NCBI RefSeq assembly: GCF_004526235.1
Contig: NZ_CP038159.1
Location: forward strand, 744,001 to 808,000
Direction of reading: 5' to 3'
From: Sphingobacterium sp. CZ-2
GTDB taxonomy: Bacteria > Bacteroidota > Bacteroidia > Sphingobacteriales > Sphingobacteriaceae
DNA: 64,000 bases
Part shown: positions 35,773 through 44,171 of the stretch, piece by piece
How the letters are laid out: the number at the start of each line of letters is the position of its first letter
Position numbering within the stretch: position 1 is the stretch's first letter
The notes under the pieces: generated by a model
Database searches by the model: none
Seen by the model: the letters and a program-made list of their open reading frames with translations, nothing else
Told to the model about the DNA's origin: nothing
Translations under genes and position numbers: made by a program

Positions 35773-35826
35773 CATTGCGAAGAGGTACAACACCCCGCGT
35801 CATTGCGAGGAACGAAGCAATCTTTA
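35773..35826. repeat. Right half of dispersed repeat copy 3, plus one additional arm
   Basis: CATTGCGAAGAGGTACAAC (from 35773) continues the repeat broken by the IS110 element, followed by CGCGTCATTGCGAGGAACG and AAGCAATCTTT (35797-35825), a further outer arm. Confidence 0.8.
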
Positions 35827-35836
35827 CACCGCCCCC

Positions 35837-36274
35837 CTACAAAGGCTGTGTCAAAGAACTGATCGCAATTCTATTCCAAACATTAATCGTAGCAATAGTC
35901 AATATTATCTTCGCGATATACCCCTCATCAAAAACCTTTTCCGCCTCCGCATAGGTCTCTTCCTTTAATCCTGCCTTAGAAATCATCGTAATTTCTTCCG
36001 TCATCGCCAGAATCACACGTTCCTTCTCATCATAAAGATTGGTTTCCCTCCAAGCATCCAATAAAAAAATCCGTTGAGTCGTTTCTCCCTGTTTCAACGC
36101 ATCTTTTGTGTGCATATTAATACAAAACGCACAACCATTTATCTGGGAAGCTCTGATCTTAATCAATTCAATATGCGATTTCTCTAAACCAGAATGCTGT
36201 ACGAAATTTTCTAATCCTAATACCGCTTGATATCCCTTTGGCTCAATCGCCGAAATGTTCATTCTTGCTTTCAT
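35837..36274 (-). CDS. Carboxymuconolactone decarboxylase / AhpD-like protein
   Basis: This 145-residue alpha-helical protein has the AhpD redox motif GCAFCINMH: Cys 48 and Cys 51 in a CxxC, followed by His 55. Members with CxxC are thiol peroxidases or their reductants; those without are decarboxylases, so a peroxidase-type role is favoured. It is followed (upstream on this strand) by a Crp/Fnr gene 72 bases away that may control it. Confidence 0.85.
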   Translation of the reverse strand: MKARMNISAIEPKGYQAVLGLENFVQHSGLEKSHIELIKIRASQINGCAFCINMHTKDALKQGETTQRIFLLDAWRETNLYDEKERVILAMTEEITMISKAGLKEETYAEAEKVFDEGYIAKIILTIATINVWNRIAISSLTQPL

Positions 36275-36346
36275 GTCTAATTAATTTTTTCAATTATTTA
36301 ATACCACAAAGTAAATCCATTAGCGCCAAAGAAATCTTAAACCAGT

Positions 36347-36922
36347 TTAAGAAATACTTTTCTTGCGTATCTCACTAACATATTCCGGCGTTAAGCCCAA
36401 ATAGGAAGCTATTAAATACTGAGGGACACGTTGCATAAAATCAGGAAAATTCCTGCTGAACTGTAGGTAGATTTCCTCTTTAGAATAAAGTTTAAATAAG
36501 ATGTTTCGGTATTGAGCAGCGGCATATGCTTTTCGATAAACTGCCGAAAAATAAGCATACATGACAGGAAATCGTTCGCATATTTTCACTTCATTCTGTT
36601 TACTCATCCGTATGACCGCACTTTTTTCAACTGCCTGTATGGCACATAAGGATTTGGTTTCCTGCAACAACGATTTATGATCTGAGATCCACCAGTTCTC
36701 CAAAGCAAAGTCGGTAGTCATTTCTACCCCTTTTTCATTCAGGGTAAACATCCTTAAACATCCCTGTAACACAAAATATTGGTCATTCGAATAGTGATCC
36801 AGTTCCTGCAGGTATTCTTTTTTATTTAAGGAAACAACTTCTACATAGTTTGTAAGTTCCTGAAAGTCCGCCGCAGGCATAGGAACGATAGCATTAATAT
36901 GTTTTTCTAAAATCTTAAGCAT
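36347..36922 (-). CDS. Crp/Fnr family transcriptional regulator
   Basis: The ATG at 36920-36922 (191 residues, MLKILEKHINAIVPMP) is preferred. The longer start would overlap the clpB terminator hairpin. A cNMP-binding beta-roll spans residues about 20-110 (LNKKEYLQELDHYSNDQYFVLQGCLRMF) and a C-terminal HTH ends YLIASYLGLTPEYVSEIRKK. It is the third regulator of this family in the window. It points toward the AhpD-like gene, a common pairing in Bacteroidota. Confidence 0.83.
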   Translation of the reverse strand: MLKILEKHINAIVPMPAADFQELTNYVEVVSLNKKEYLQELDHYSNDQYFVLQGCLRMFTLNEKGVEMTTDFALENWWISDHKSLLQETKSLCAIQAVEKSAVIRMSKQNEVKICERFPVMYAYFSAVYRKAYAAAQYRNILFKLYSKEEIYLQFSRNFPDFMQRVPQYLIASYLGLTPEYVSEIRKKSIS

Positions 36923-36950
36923 GGGTTCAATCCTAATCCTTTCAAAAATA

Positions 36951-36983
36951 AAAAAAACAGGGAACACCACTGGTTCCCTGTTT
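36951..36983 (-). terminator. clpB intrinsic terminator
   Basis: Read on the minus strand, AAACAGGGAA (36974-36983) pairs with TTCCCTGTTT (36955-36964), then a T-run corresponding to the A-run at 36951-36957. It lies between the clpB stop (37033) and the regulator start. Confidence 0.82.
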
Positions 36984-37032
36984 AATATTATTTAGCTGAC
37001 CTAAAGATCAATGAATAATCGTAAAAACTATT

Positions 37033-39642
37033 TTATCCTTCTTTGTTCTTATCCTTATTGATGAATACAAATTGATGGTCAAAACTATCCAATTCAATAA
37101 CCGAATCCGAAGTGATTTTTCCAGAAAGGATTTCTTTCGACAATTCATTCAGAATACGTTTTTGAATTACCCGTTTTAATGGTCTTGCACCATATACTGG
37201 GTCATAACCCAGCTGTGCCAACCAATCCAACGCTTCATCAGTGGCTGTTAAGAAAATATTCTGTTCGGCCAATTGCCTTTGGACCTTTCCAAACTGCATC
37301 CGAACGATATCTCCAATTTCATCCCTTGAAAGCGGAGTAAACATGATAATTTCATCAATCCTGTTCAAGAATTCCGGACGGATGGATTTCTGCAATAATT
37401 CAAACACCTCATCCTTGGTTTTCGCGATAATTTCCTCACGGTTTCCATCCATCAATTTAGAAAAATTCTCCTGGATGATATGGGATCCTGTATTCGAGGT
37501 CATGATAATAATGGTGTTCTTGAAATTGACCACACGCCCTTTATTATCCGTTAAGTGGCCATCATCCAACACCTGCAATAAAATGTTGAACACATCTGGA
37601 TGTGCTTTTTCGATCTCATCCAATAACACCACCGAATACGGTCTACGACGAACAGCTTCTGTCAATTGTCCACCTTCATCATAACCAACGTATCCCGGAG
37701 GCGCTCCGATCAATCTGGAAACGGCATGACGTTCCTGGTATTCCGACATATCGATACGTACCAAAGCCTGCTCATCATCAAATAAGAATTCGGCCAAGGC
37801 TTTCGCCAATTCTGTTTTACCCACACCGGTGGTTCCCAAGAATATGAACGAACCAATCGGCCTTTTAGCATCACTCAAACCTGCTCTGGATCTCCGAATT
37901 GCATCTGATATCGCTTCAATGGCTTCATCTTGTCCGGCCACACGTTTGTGCAATTCTTCCTCCAGATTCAATAGTTTTTCGCGTTCCGATTGAATCATTT
38001 TATTGACAGGGATACCGGTCCATTTAGAAACCACGTCTGCAATATCTTCCGAGGTTACTTCCTCTTTCAACATGCGGCTGCTATCCTGTTTTTCTGCCAG
38101 TTCTTTTTTCAAACGTTCTACAGCATCCTGCGCTTCCTTGATCTTTCCATAACGTAATTCCGCTACTTTACCGTAATCACCTGCACGCTCAGCTTGTTCC
38201 GCTTCTAATTTGTAATCTTCAATATTTTGCGCTTCTTGGTTAACTTGATCAACCAGGGTCTTCTCCGATTGCCAAGCAGCCTTCAAGGAATCACGCTCGT
38301 TGGAAAGATTGGCAATGGTTTCAGATAGTTCTTTTACCTTCTTCTCGTCATTTTCTCTTTTGATAGCCTCTCTTTCAATTTCCAACTGCATGATCCGACG
38401 ATCCAATTCATCCACGGATTCTGGAACGGAGTCCATTTCCAACCTCAACTTTGAAGCAGCTTCATCCACCAAGTCGATGGCCTTATCGGGCAAGAAACGA
38501 TCGGTAATATAGCGTTGTGATAGTTCAACAGCCGCGATGATCGCCTCATCCAATATTCTTACCTTATGATGGGTTTCATAGCGCTCTTTCAATCCGCGAA
38601 GGATAGAGATCGCATCCTGGGTATCAGGCTCTTCCACCATAACCTTCTGAAAACGACGCTCCAATGCCTTGTCTTTCTCAAAATATTTCTGATACTCATT
38701 CAAAGTAGTCGCACCAATGGCACGCAATTCACCTCTTGCCAAGGCTGGTTTCAAGATATTGGCTGCATCCATAGCACCTTCGCCACCACCTGCACCAACC
38801 AAGGTATGGATCTCATCAATGAAAAGAATGATCTCGCCATCACTATCTGATACCTCTTTCACTACCGCTTTCAAGCGTTCTTCAAATTCACCTTTATATT
38901 TGGCTCCTGCAATCAAAGCACCCATATCCAAGGAGAACACCGTTTTGGATTTTAAATTCTCCGGTGCATCACCTTTGATGATCCGATGGGCAATTCCTTC
39001 CGCGATGGCAGTTTTACCAACACCGGGTTCACCCACTAAAATCGGATTGTTTTTGGTCCTGCGGGAAAGGATCTGCATCACCCGGCGAATTTCTTCATCA
39101 CGCCCGATTACCGGATCTAATTTTCCTGATTCTGCATATTCATTCAGATTCCGAGCATATTTTCCTAAAGCATTGTAAGTAGCTTCCGCATTCTGATCCG
39201 TTACCCTATTGTTTCCTCGCAATTCCTTGATGGCCAATTTAAGATCCTTCTCATTTACGCCCTGATCTTTTAATAGGGCAGAAGCCTTATCATTGGCTGT
39301 TAATAAAGCCAAAAGAATATGTTCAATAGAAACAAACTCATCATTAAACTCTTTCAAATAGCTTTGGGCTTTCTGTAATACCGCATTGGCGCTATTACTC
39401 AGATAAACATTACTACCGCTAACCTTTGGAAGTGCGGCAATCTGCTTGTCGGCCTCTGCATTCACATAGTTTAGATTGACATTCAGTTTTTTCAAGAGAT
39501 GCCCGATGATATTTTCATCAACGGTCAACAATGCTTTTAAAATATGAATGGGTTCTATCGCTTGTTGTTGGTTTCCTACAGCAATTTCAGAGGCTTTTTG
39601 TATGGCTTCTTGAGCCTTTATCGTAAAATTATTAAAATTCAT
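37033..39642 (-). CDS. clpB: ATP-dependent disaggregase ClpB
   Basis: At 869 residues this is full length. The Clp N domain (1-145) leads into the first AAA+ module with Walker A GEPGVGKT at 204-211 and IILFIDEIHTLVGAG near 278. A coiled-coil middle domain (about 400-530) carries the propeller, which distinguishes ClpB from ClpA/C. The second AAA+ module has GTTGVGKT near 605 and VVLLDEIEKAHPDVFN near 675. It rescues aggregated proteins with DnaK-DnaJ-GrpE; dnaJ and grpE lie at the far end of the window. An upstream TGACAT/ATGTCA dyad may be regulatory. Confidence 0.96.
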   Translation of the reverse strand: MNFNNFTIKAQEAIQKASEIAVGNQQQAIEPIHILKALLTVDENIIGHLLKKLNVNLNYVNAEADKQIAALPKVSGSNVYLSNSANAVLQKAQSYLKEFNDEFVSIEHILLALLTANDKASALLKDQGVNEKDLKLAIKELRGNNRVTDQNAEATYNALGKYARNLNEYAESGKLDPVIGRDEEIRRVMQILSRRTKNNPILVGEPGVGKTAIAEGIAHRIIKGDAPENLKSKTVFSLDMGALIAGAKYKGEFEERLKAVVKEVSDSDGEIILFIDEIHTLVGAGGGEGAMDAANILKPALARGELRAIGATTLNEYQKYFEKDKALERRFQKVMVEEPDTQDAISILRGLKERYETHHKVRILDEAIIAAVELSQRYITDRFLPDKAIDLVDEAASKLRLEMDSVPESVDELDRRIMQLEIEREAIKRENDEKKVKELSETIANLSNERDSLKAAWQSEKTLVDQVNQEAQNIEDYKLEAEQAERAGDYGKVAELRYGKIKEAQDAVERLKKELAEKQDSSRMLKEEVTSEDIADVVSKWTGIPVNKMIQSEREKLLNLEEELHKRVAGQDEAIEAISDAIRRSRAGLSDAKRPIGSFIFLGTTGVGKTELAKALAEFLFDDEQALVRIDMSEYQERHAVSRLIGAPPGYVGYDEGGQLTEAVRRRPYSVVLLDEIEKAHPDVFNILLQVLDDGHLTDNKGRVVNFKNTIIIMTSNTGSHIIQENFSKLMDGNREEIIAKTKDEVFELLQKSIRPEFLNRIDEIIMFTPLSRDEIGDIVRMQFGKVQRQLAEQNIFLTATDEALDWLAQLGYDPVYGARPLKRVIQKRILNELSKEILSGKITSDSVIELDSFDHQFVFINKDKNKEG

Positions 39643-39719
39643 AGATTAGTTATTTTCTTTTCTAACGTATGCATCAAAACCAATGCCCAGCCCATTTAAA
39701 TGGACATAAACTGCAATTA

Positions 39720-39747
39720 TGACATAAATATTAAAAATTTCATGTCA
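39720..39747. promoter_or_regulatory. Possible regulatory dyad upstream of clpB
   Basis: TGACAT (39720-39725) and ATGTCA (39742-39747) are inverted copies 16 bases apart, about 80 bases upstream of the clpB ATG. No CIRCE sequence (TTAGCACTC type) is present. Confidence 0.3.
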
Positions 39748-39842
39748 AAATTACAGGCCTATTAGGCTCCTATAAATTTAAACAAATTAAGAGTCAATAT
39801 GTTAGGTGGAAATTGAAATATTATAAAAACGAAAAAATGTTC

Positions 39843-40499
39843 CTAATCCATCAATTTCAATAGAAAATCGGCATTCAAACCTTTATAATCCTGTATATAC
39901 GCTTTACAGATGGGGAGATCTGCTTGTTGATGGGAGCTCAATACGCCCACCACATGCATTCCGGCATTTAATCCTGCGGTCACTCCAGAGAAAGAATCTT
40001 CAAAAACAAAACATGCCGAAGGATCTATTTGAAGGTTTTCAGCAGATTTCAGATAAACCTCTGGATGAGGTTTGTGCAGTTCCACATTTTCACTTCCAAG
40101 GGTAGAACTAAAGAAATCACGGATGGAAAGGCGGTCCAGTATTAGATCCATATTTGCTCGAGGTGCGGAAGTAGCAACCCCTAATTTAAAATCATGAGCT
40201 TTTAGATCAGCTAGAAAATCGGGGAGAAAGGGGATAGGCTTGGCCTCTTCCTGATAGATTTCACGGAACAAACCTTCCTTTTCATCCTCTAAAGTCAACA
40301 ACTCTGAGCCTTGTATAGGTCTTTTAAAGAAATAGGTAAAAATATGGCTGTTATGTTTACCATACATGTGCTTTTCAAATTCCTCTTCGCTATAAGTGAT
40401 TTGGTGACGGTCAAAAAAGACTTCAAAGGCTTTTGCATGATAGGGATTCGTATGGGCGATAACCCCATCCATATCAAAGATAACAGCTAAATTTTTCAT
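39843..40499 (-). CDS. HAD superfamily phosphatase / beta-phosphoglucomutase-like
   Basis: This 218-residue HAD enzyme has motif I FDMDGVI (Asp 9 nucleophile, Asp 11), a helical cap (about 15-85), motif II VATSAPR near 108, motif III Lys in LHKPHPEVYL near 140 and motif IV FEDSFSGVTAG near 165. The FDMDGV start and cap type resemble beta-phosphoglucomutase and sugar-phosphate phosphatases; substrate not predictable. It lies 19 bases after the serine hydrolase gene on the same strand. Confidence 0.85.
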   Translation of the reverse strand: MKNLAVIFDMDGVIAHTNPYHAKAFEVFFDRHQITYSEEEFEKHMYGKHNSHIFTYFFKRPIQGSELLTLEDEKEGLFREIYQEEAKPIPFLPDFLADLKAHDFKLGVATSAPRANMDLILDRLSIRDFFSSTLGSENVELHKPHPEVYLKSAENLQIDPSACFVFEDSFSGVTAGLNAGMHVVGVLSSHQQADLPICKAYIQDYKGLNADFLLKLMD

Positions 40500-40518
40500 G
40501 CTGCAAAGGTAAGAAATC

Positions 40519-41703
40519 CTATTCGGAAGTATTACTTTTTATCCGATCGCCCAACATGATATAAGCCTGATGAATGAAATTATAGAAGGAAGAAGCTGGA
40601 TCTGCCTTGTTTTTACCGTCGTTACTATGTCCGAGTCTCACCACGATGAGATCATCTTCAGGAACCACGATCACAAATTGCCCCAAATGCCCATCCATAT
40701 AGAAATAAGGCTTTTGTTGATAATTCCCCATCCACCAGCCATAGCCATACTCCGGAGAATCCGGGAATCGATTGGTTAATGATTGCGAAACATAGCTGGA
40801 ATCCAGCAATTGCTGTCCATTCCATTTTCCGTGCTGAAGATAGAGTTTTCCGAAGCGGGCAAAATCCCTGGCATTACTTGCAAAACAACAGTAAGCCTTT
40901 TCGATGCCCTTTTCCTTACTGTCCAACTGCCATAGGGCATCATGTTCTGCCCCCATGGGTTCCCAAAAATACTGGGTCATCAACTCTGAAAGTGATTTCT
41001 TACCTGCTCTTTGCAAGGCTATACCCAATAATTGGGTGTCCCCGCTTTGGTATTTAAATCCTTGTCCTGGCTTGGCGTTGATCGGCATCGCATCCAAGGC
41101 GCCAACAATATCCTTATCAAAGTATAACCTGGTAGTGATCGAGAATGGATCGTAATATTTCTCCTCCCATTTCATCCCTGAACTCATGGAAACCAGATCT
41201 TTTAACGTCAAGGAATCAGCAAATGGACCTTGCACCTCAGGTACAAAATCTTTTACTTTCTGATCTATACTTTTTACCAAACCGTTTTCAATGGCCTTTC
41301 CAAGCAGGGCCGCGACCATACTTTTTGCCATGGAGAAGGAGTTGGATCTGGAGGAATCCGAATATCCACCATAATACTCCTCAAACCAGATACTATCCTG
41401 ATGAATGATCATATACGCTATAGAACCAGATCGTTCATGGATTCTTTTCAATGAATCCGTGATCGGCACTTGATTATAGGATGCGGAGATTGGCCATGGT
41501 TGAGGTGTGCCATGCTTGACGGTATGGTTATCGAAATAGTGGTAATCGTCCAGATAGGCCGTCGTATGGCCTTTCATGTAAATGACATAAATGCCTTTTA
41601 GGATATAATCGACCTTGAAAACATAGAGTGAAACAATGGTCAAGAGTAGGAAAGAACCCAGCAGGATCCCCAACCATTTCAAAATCTTTATCAAAATTTT
41701 CAT
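40519..41703 (-). CDS. Membrane-anchored serine hydrolase (class C beta-lactamase fold)
   Basis: This 394-residue protein has an N-terminal membrane anchor (WLGILLGSFLLLTIVSLYVF, about 10-30). The beta-lactamase/penicillin-binding fold shows SxxK as SMAK near residue 133, GMKWEEKYYDP near 172, a YxN-region segment (AYCCFASNARD near 270) and the third box GHLGQ near 340, where HxG replaces KTG. Such proteins are esterases or peptidases rather than true beta-lactamases. Confidence 0.82.
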   Translation of the reverse strand: MKILIKILKWLGILLGSFLLLTIVSLYVFKVDYILKGIYVIYMKGHTTAYLDDYHYFDNHTVKHGTPQPWPISASYNQVPITDSLKRIHERSGSIAYMIIHQDSIWFEEYYGGYSDSSRSNSFSMAKSMVAALLGKAIENGLVKSIDQKVKDFVPEVQGPFADSLTLKDLVSMSSGMKWEEKYYDPFSITTRLYFDKDIVGALDAMPINAKPGQGFKYQSGDTQLLGIALQRAGKKSLSELMTQYFWEPMGAEHDALWQLDSKEKGIEKAYCCFASNARDFARFGKLYLQHGKWNGQQLLDSSYVSQSLTNRFPDSPEYGYGWWMGNYQQKPYFYMDGHLGQFVIVVPEDDLIVVRLGHSNDGKNKADPASSFYNFIHQAYIMLGDRIKSNTSE

Positions 41704-41754
41704 ATATAGGTTTTGTATCAGCCTAAAGATAAGGAAATAAGAATGGAAAACCTG

Positions 41755-42558
41755 CTATTTTAAACGTTTAGCTTCGTTCCAATAAACATCCATCTCCTCC
41801 AGGCTCATCTGACCCAAGATCTTACCATCTGCTTTGGATTTCTCTTCCAGGTAATTGAAACGGAACATGAATTTTTTGTTGGTTTTCTCCAAGGCATTCT
41901 CCGGGTTGATACCCAGATGTCGGGCATAATTGATCAACGAGAACAACAGGTCACCAAACTCGGCTTCTGCACGTTCTAAATTGATGTTTTCCTGCTCTAT
42001 ATTGAATTCCGCCTTAAATTCGGCCAATTCTTCTTCTACTTTCTCCCAAACCTGCTTTTTATCTTCCCAATCAAAACCGACGCCTCTGACCTTATCCTGA
42101 ATCCGATAAGCTTTTACTAATGCAGGAAGACTTTTAGGCACGCCGGAAAGGACCGACTTATTTCCCTCTTTCAATTTTATGCTTTCCCAATTCTGTTTCA
42201 CCACTTCGTCGGTTTCCGCTTGTACATCTCCATAAATATGGGGATGTCTACTGATCAATTTATCGCAGATACCGTTCAGCACATCGACTATGGTAAATTG
42301 CTGTTCTTCCTCGGCAATCCGCGCGTAGAACACCAAATGCATCAATATATCACCCAGTTCATTCTTGATCTCCTTATGGTCCTTATCCAAGATGGCATCC
42401 GCCAATTCATACATTTCCTCGATGGTCAGATGTCGTAGGGATTCCATCGTCTGTTTTTTATCCCAAGGACATTCCAAACGTAGGGTATATAAAACTTCCA
42501 ATAATCTTTCAAATGCTTCGCTGGGGGTGTTTTTTGCGGGAGGAATGGAATGGGCCAT
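41755..42558 (-). CDS. mazG: Nucleoside triphosphate pyrophosphohydrolase MazG
   Basis: The 267 residues contain two tandem MazG domains, as in E. coli MazG (263 residues). The N-terminal domain has LTIEEMYELADAI and NELGDILMHLVFYARIAEE near 65-85. The C-terminal domain has KVEEELAEFKAEF and EAEFGDLLFSLINYAR near 175-220. The ExxE..ExxD residues bind Mg. The enzyme clears non-canonical NTPs and can lower ppGpp. It is divergent from a small conserved gene. Confidence 0.93.
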   Translation of the reverse strand: MAHSIPPAKNTPSEAFERLLEVLYTLRLECPWDKKQTMESLRHLTIEEMYELADAILDKDHKEIKNELGDILMHLVFYARIAEEEQQFTIVDVLNGICDKLISRHPHIYGDVQAETDEVVKQNWESIKLKEGNKSVLSGVPKSLPALVKAYRIQDKVRGVGFDWEDKKQVWEKVEEELAEFKAEFNIEQENINLERAEAEFGDLLFSLINYARHLGINPENALEKTNKKFMFRFNYLEEKSKADGKILGQMSLEEMDVYWNEAKRLK

Positions 42559-42641
42559 ATGTTCAGAATAGATTTCGATTTAGTATATTTAATGAAACAA
42601 TAGCCAAAGTTAACTGTTTTAAAACAAAAAAAGGATTTGAT

Positions 42642-42947
42642 ATGACCACTAAAAACGACTATGCAAATGCAAAGGAAGCCTTAGACCATCTACAGGCAAA
42701 AGGATATACCGTAGATTACAATATTGAGTTTGATGGCTTGCTGGCAGAGGCAGCTGATTATACCATCGATTATCTATATCGCTATGAAGGCATGAGCAAC
42801 CCGGACGATGAAAGTTCGGTTTACGGCATCAGAAACATCAATACCGATGAAAAAGGTATTTTTGTGGCTGGCAACCTTTCTTTTTTAGAAGGTAAGAAAA
42901 GAGATATTATCCTGGAGTTGGAAATCAAGCATCGCAAGCAAGATTAA
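42642..42947 (+). CDS. Small conserved Bacteroidota protein (unknown function)
   Basis: The 101-residue product starts at the ATG at 42642. The conserved core YRYEGMSNPDDESSVYGIRN (near 50-69) marks a small Bacteroidota family that databases sometimes label phosphoribosylpyrophosphate synthetase. No PRPP-synthase motif is visible and that label should not be trusted. It is acidic, soluble and without a leader. A hairpin terminator follows at 42975. Confidence 0.7.
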   Translation: MTTKNDYANAKEALDHLQAKGYTVDYNIEFDGLLAEAADYTIDYLYRYEGMSNPDDESSVYGIRNINTDEKGIFVAGNLSFLEGKKRDIILELEIKHRKQD

Positions 42948-42974
42948 AAAGAATCTCTCTCATTAATAATCATT

Positions 42975-43011
42975 AAAAAAGGCTATTACATGATACATGG
43001 AATAGCCTTTT
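42975..43011. terminator. Intrinsic terminator after the small conserved gene
   Basis: AAAAGGCTATT (42977-42987) pairs with AATAGCCTTTT (43001-43011); A and T runs flank both sides. Confidence 0.8.
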
Positions 43012-43020
43012 CTTCGTTGT

Positions 43021-43056
43021 AAAAGCATACTGAAAGTAATGTGAAAGTATGCTTTT
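43021..43056. promoter_or_regulatory. Second hairpin upstream of oxyR
   Basis: AAAAGCATAC (43021-43030) is perfectly complementary to GTATGCTTTT (43047-43056) with a 16-base loop. It begins ten bases after the preceding terminator, so it may be a second terminator or an operator. Confidence 0.5.
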
Positions 43057-43077
43057 CCTATGGTTGGGTTACAAAAT

Positions 43078-43110
43078 CATGCTTTAAGCATGCTTTAACC
43101 ATGTTTTTTT
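43078..43110 (+). repeat. Three 11-base direct repeats upstream of oxyR
   Basis: CATGCTTTAAG, CATGCTTTAAC and CATGTTTTTTT follow each other exactly at 43078, 43089 and 43100. Earlier TATGCTTTTCC and TATGGTTGGGT (43048 and 43059) share the 11-base phase. The repeats lie about 70-100 bases upstream of the predicted promoter. Confidence 0.6.
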
Positions 43111-43175
43111 ACCGAAATCATCGTTTTACCATACTAAAACAGGCCTTTTTACTGAAGGCTACTTTTTTCAGGAAT

Positions 43176-43210
43176 TTTGTAGCAATTCGGCTATAGTCGT
43201 CGTATGTTTG
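43176..43210 (+). promoter_or_regulatory. Probable oxyR promoter
   Basis: TTTG (43176-43179) and TATGTTTG (43203-43210), an exact TAnnTTTG, separated by 23 bases. Start near 43216 would give a leader of about 14 bases. Confidence 0.5.
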
Positions 43211-43229
43211 TATAATCAAAATTTATAGA

Positions 43230-44171
43230 ATGACACTTGTACAATTAGAATATATTATAGCCGTAGATACCTATAGAAGTTTTGTTGCTGCCGCCGAAAA
43301 ATGTTATGTAACCCAACCAACCCTGAGTATGCAGATCCAAAAGCTGGAAGAATCCTTAGGGGTGAAGATTTTTGATAGGAGCAGACAACCAGTAGTACCT
43401 ACAGAGATTGGCGAAAAGATTCTAGAACAAGCAAGGACCGTGCTCACGGAGAGCAAAAAAATAAATGAACTGCTACAGACCGAGAAAGGAGAGCTCACTG
43501 GAGAACTACGAATCGGTGTAATCCCTACTGTTGCACCTTATTTATTGCCCGCTGTTATTTCTAACTTCCTAAAAAAACACGATAAACTTAAGCTTCAGAT
43601 CTGGGAATATACCACGGAACAGATCGTACAGGAACTAAAATTAGGCACCTTGGATTGCGGGTTATTATCTACCCCTATACATGATTCATCCATCAATGAG
43701 ATTCCCTTATTTTACGAGACCTTTGTGGCGTATGTCTCCGAAAAGAGTTCCTTATACCAGAAGAAAATACTCAGCGCAGAAGAGATTGCTGATGAAAAAC
43801 TATGGTTATTGAACGAAGGGCACTGCATGCGCGGACAGGTTTTGAATATCTGCAATTACAAGCACAACCAATCGAAGGAAGGTTCTTTTGATTACAATAC
43901 CGGGAGTGTGGAAACCTTAAAAAGAATGGTTGATCTGAATGGCGGTATGACTATCCTTCCGGAATTGAGTATCAGTAATTATGATGAAGATCAATTACAG
44001 AATGTACGCTACTTCCGCGCTCCGGAACCGGTACGGGAGATCAGTATTGTCACTCCACAGAATTATGTGAAGAAACAGGCCATCAATTTATTGAAAAATG
44101 AAATCCTACAATTGGTACCGGATCGCTTTAAAACGAAACGGAAAAAAGAAGTAATGGGTTTCGCACTTTAG
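43230..44171 (+). CDS. oxyR: Hydrogen peroxide-sensing LysR regulator OxyR
   Basis: This 313-residue LysR-type regulator has an N-terminal winged HTH (MTLVQLEYIIAVDTYRSFVAAAEKCYVTQPTLSMQIQKLE) and a two-lobed sensor domain. The redox motif EGHCMRGQVLNIC places cysteines at residues 199 and 208, the same numbers as E. coli OxyR Cys199 and Cys208, which form the peroxide-induced disulfide. It should activate peroxide defence genes (dps, catalase, ahp). It ends tail to tail with ribE, the stops overlapping by 4 bases (44168-44171). Confidence 0.92.
   Translation: MTLVQLEYIIAVDTYRSFVAAAEKCYVTQPTLSMQIQKLEESLGVKIFDRSRQPVVPTEIGEKILEQARTVLTESKKINELLQTEKGELTGELRIGVIPTVAPYLLPAVISNFLKKHDKLKLQIWEYTTEQIVQELKLGTLDCGLLSTPIHDSSINEIPLFYETFVAYVSEKSSLYQKKILSAEEIADEKLWLLNEGHCMRGQVLNICNYKHNQSKEGSFDYNTGSVETLKRMVDLNGGMTILPELSISNYDEDQLQNVRYFRAPEPVREISIVTPQNYVKKQAINLLKNEILQLVPDRFKTKRKKEVMGFAL

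Larger units (their letters stand above)
34526..35775 (+). mobile_element. IS110-family insertion sequence, about 1,250 bases, complete
   Basis: The element carries one DEDD transposase gene, a noncoding left end of about 245 bases with two hairpin loops, and a short right end. There are no terminal inverted repeats, as expected for IS110. The boundaries are inferred from the shared TCAT at both junctions (34522-34525 and 35772-35775) and from the donor-loop matches. The right end finishes ACAGTTCAT (35767-35775) and the left end begins after CAT with CGTAAG. The exact cut is ambiguous within the shared bases, with AT the likeliest core dinucleotide. Removing the element restores an unbroken repeat (TTCGTCATTGCGAAGAGG). 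G+C is clearly higher than in the surroundings (60% in 34921-34980), consistent with recent arrival. Confidence 0.82.

Noticed and set aside
36923..36970. Longer start for the Crp-type regulator
   Set aside because: It would place the start in the clpB terminator hairpin and adds a hydrophobic stretch foreign to the family.
40570..41454. Chain of plus-strand ORFs opposite the serine hydrolase gene
   Set aside because: Shadow frames of a clear family member on the minus strand with no recognisable protein features.
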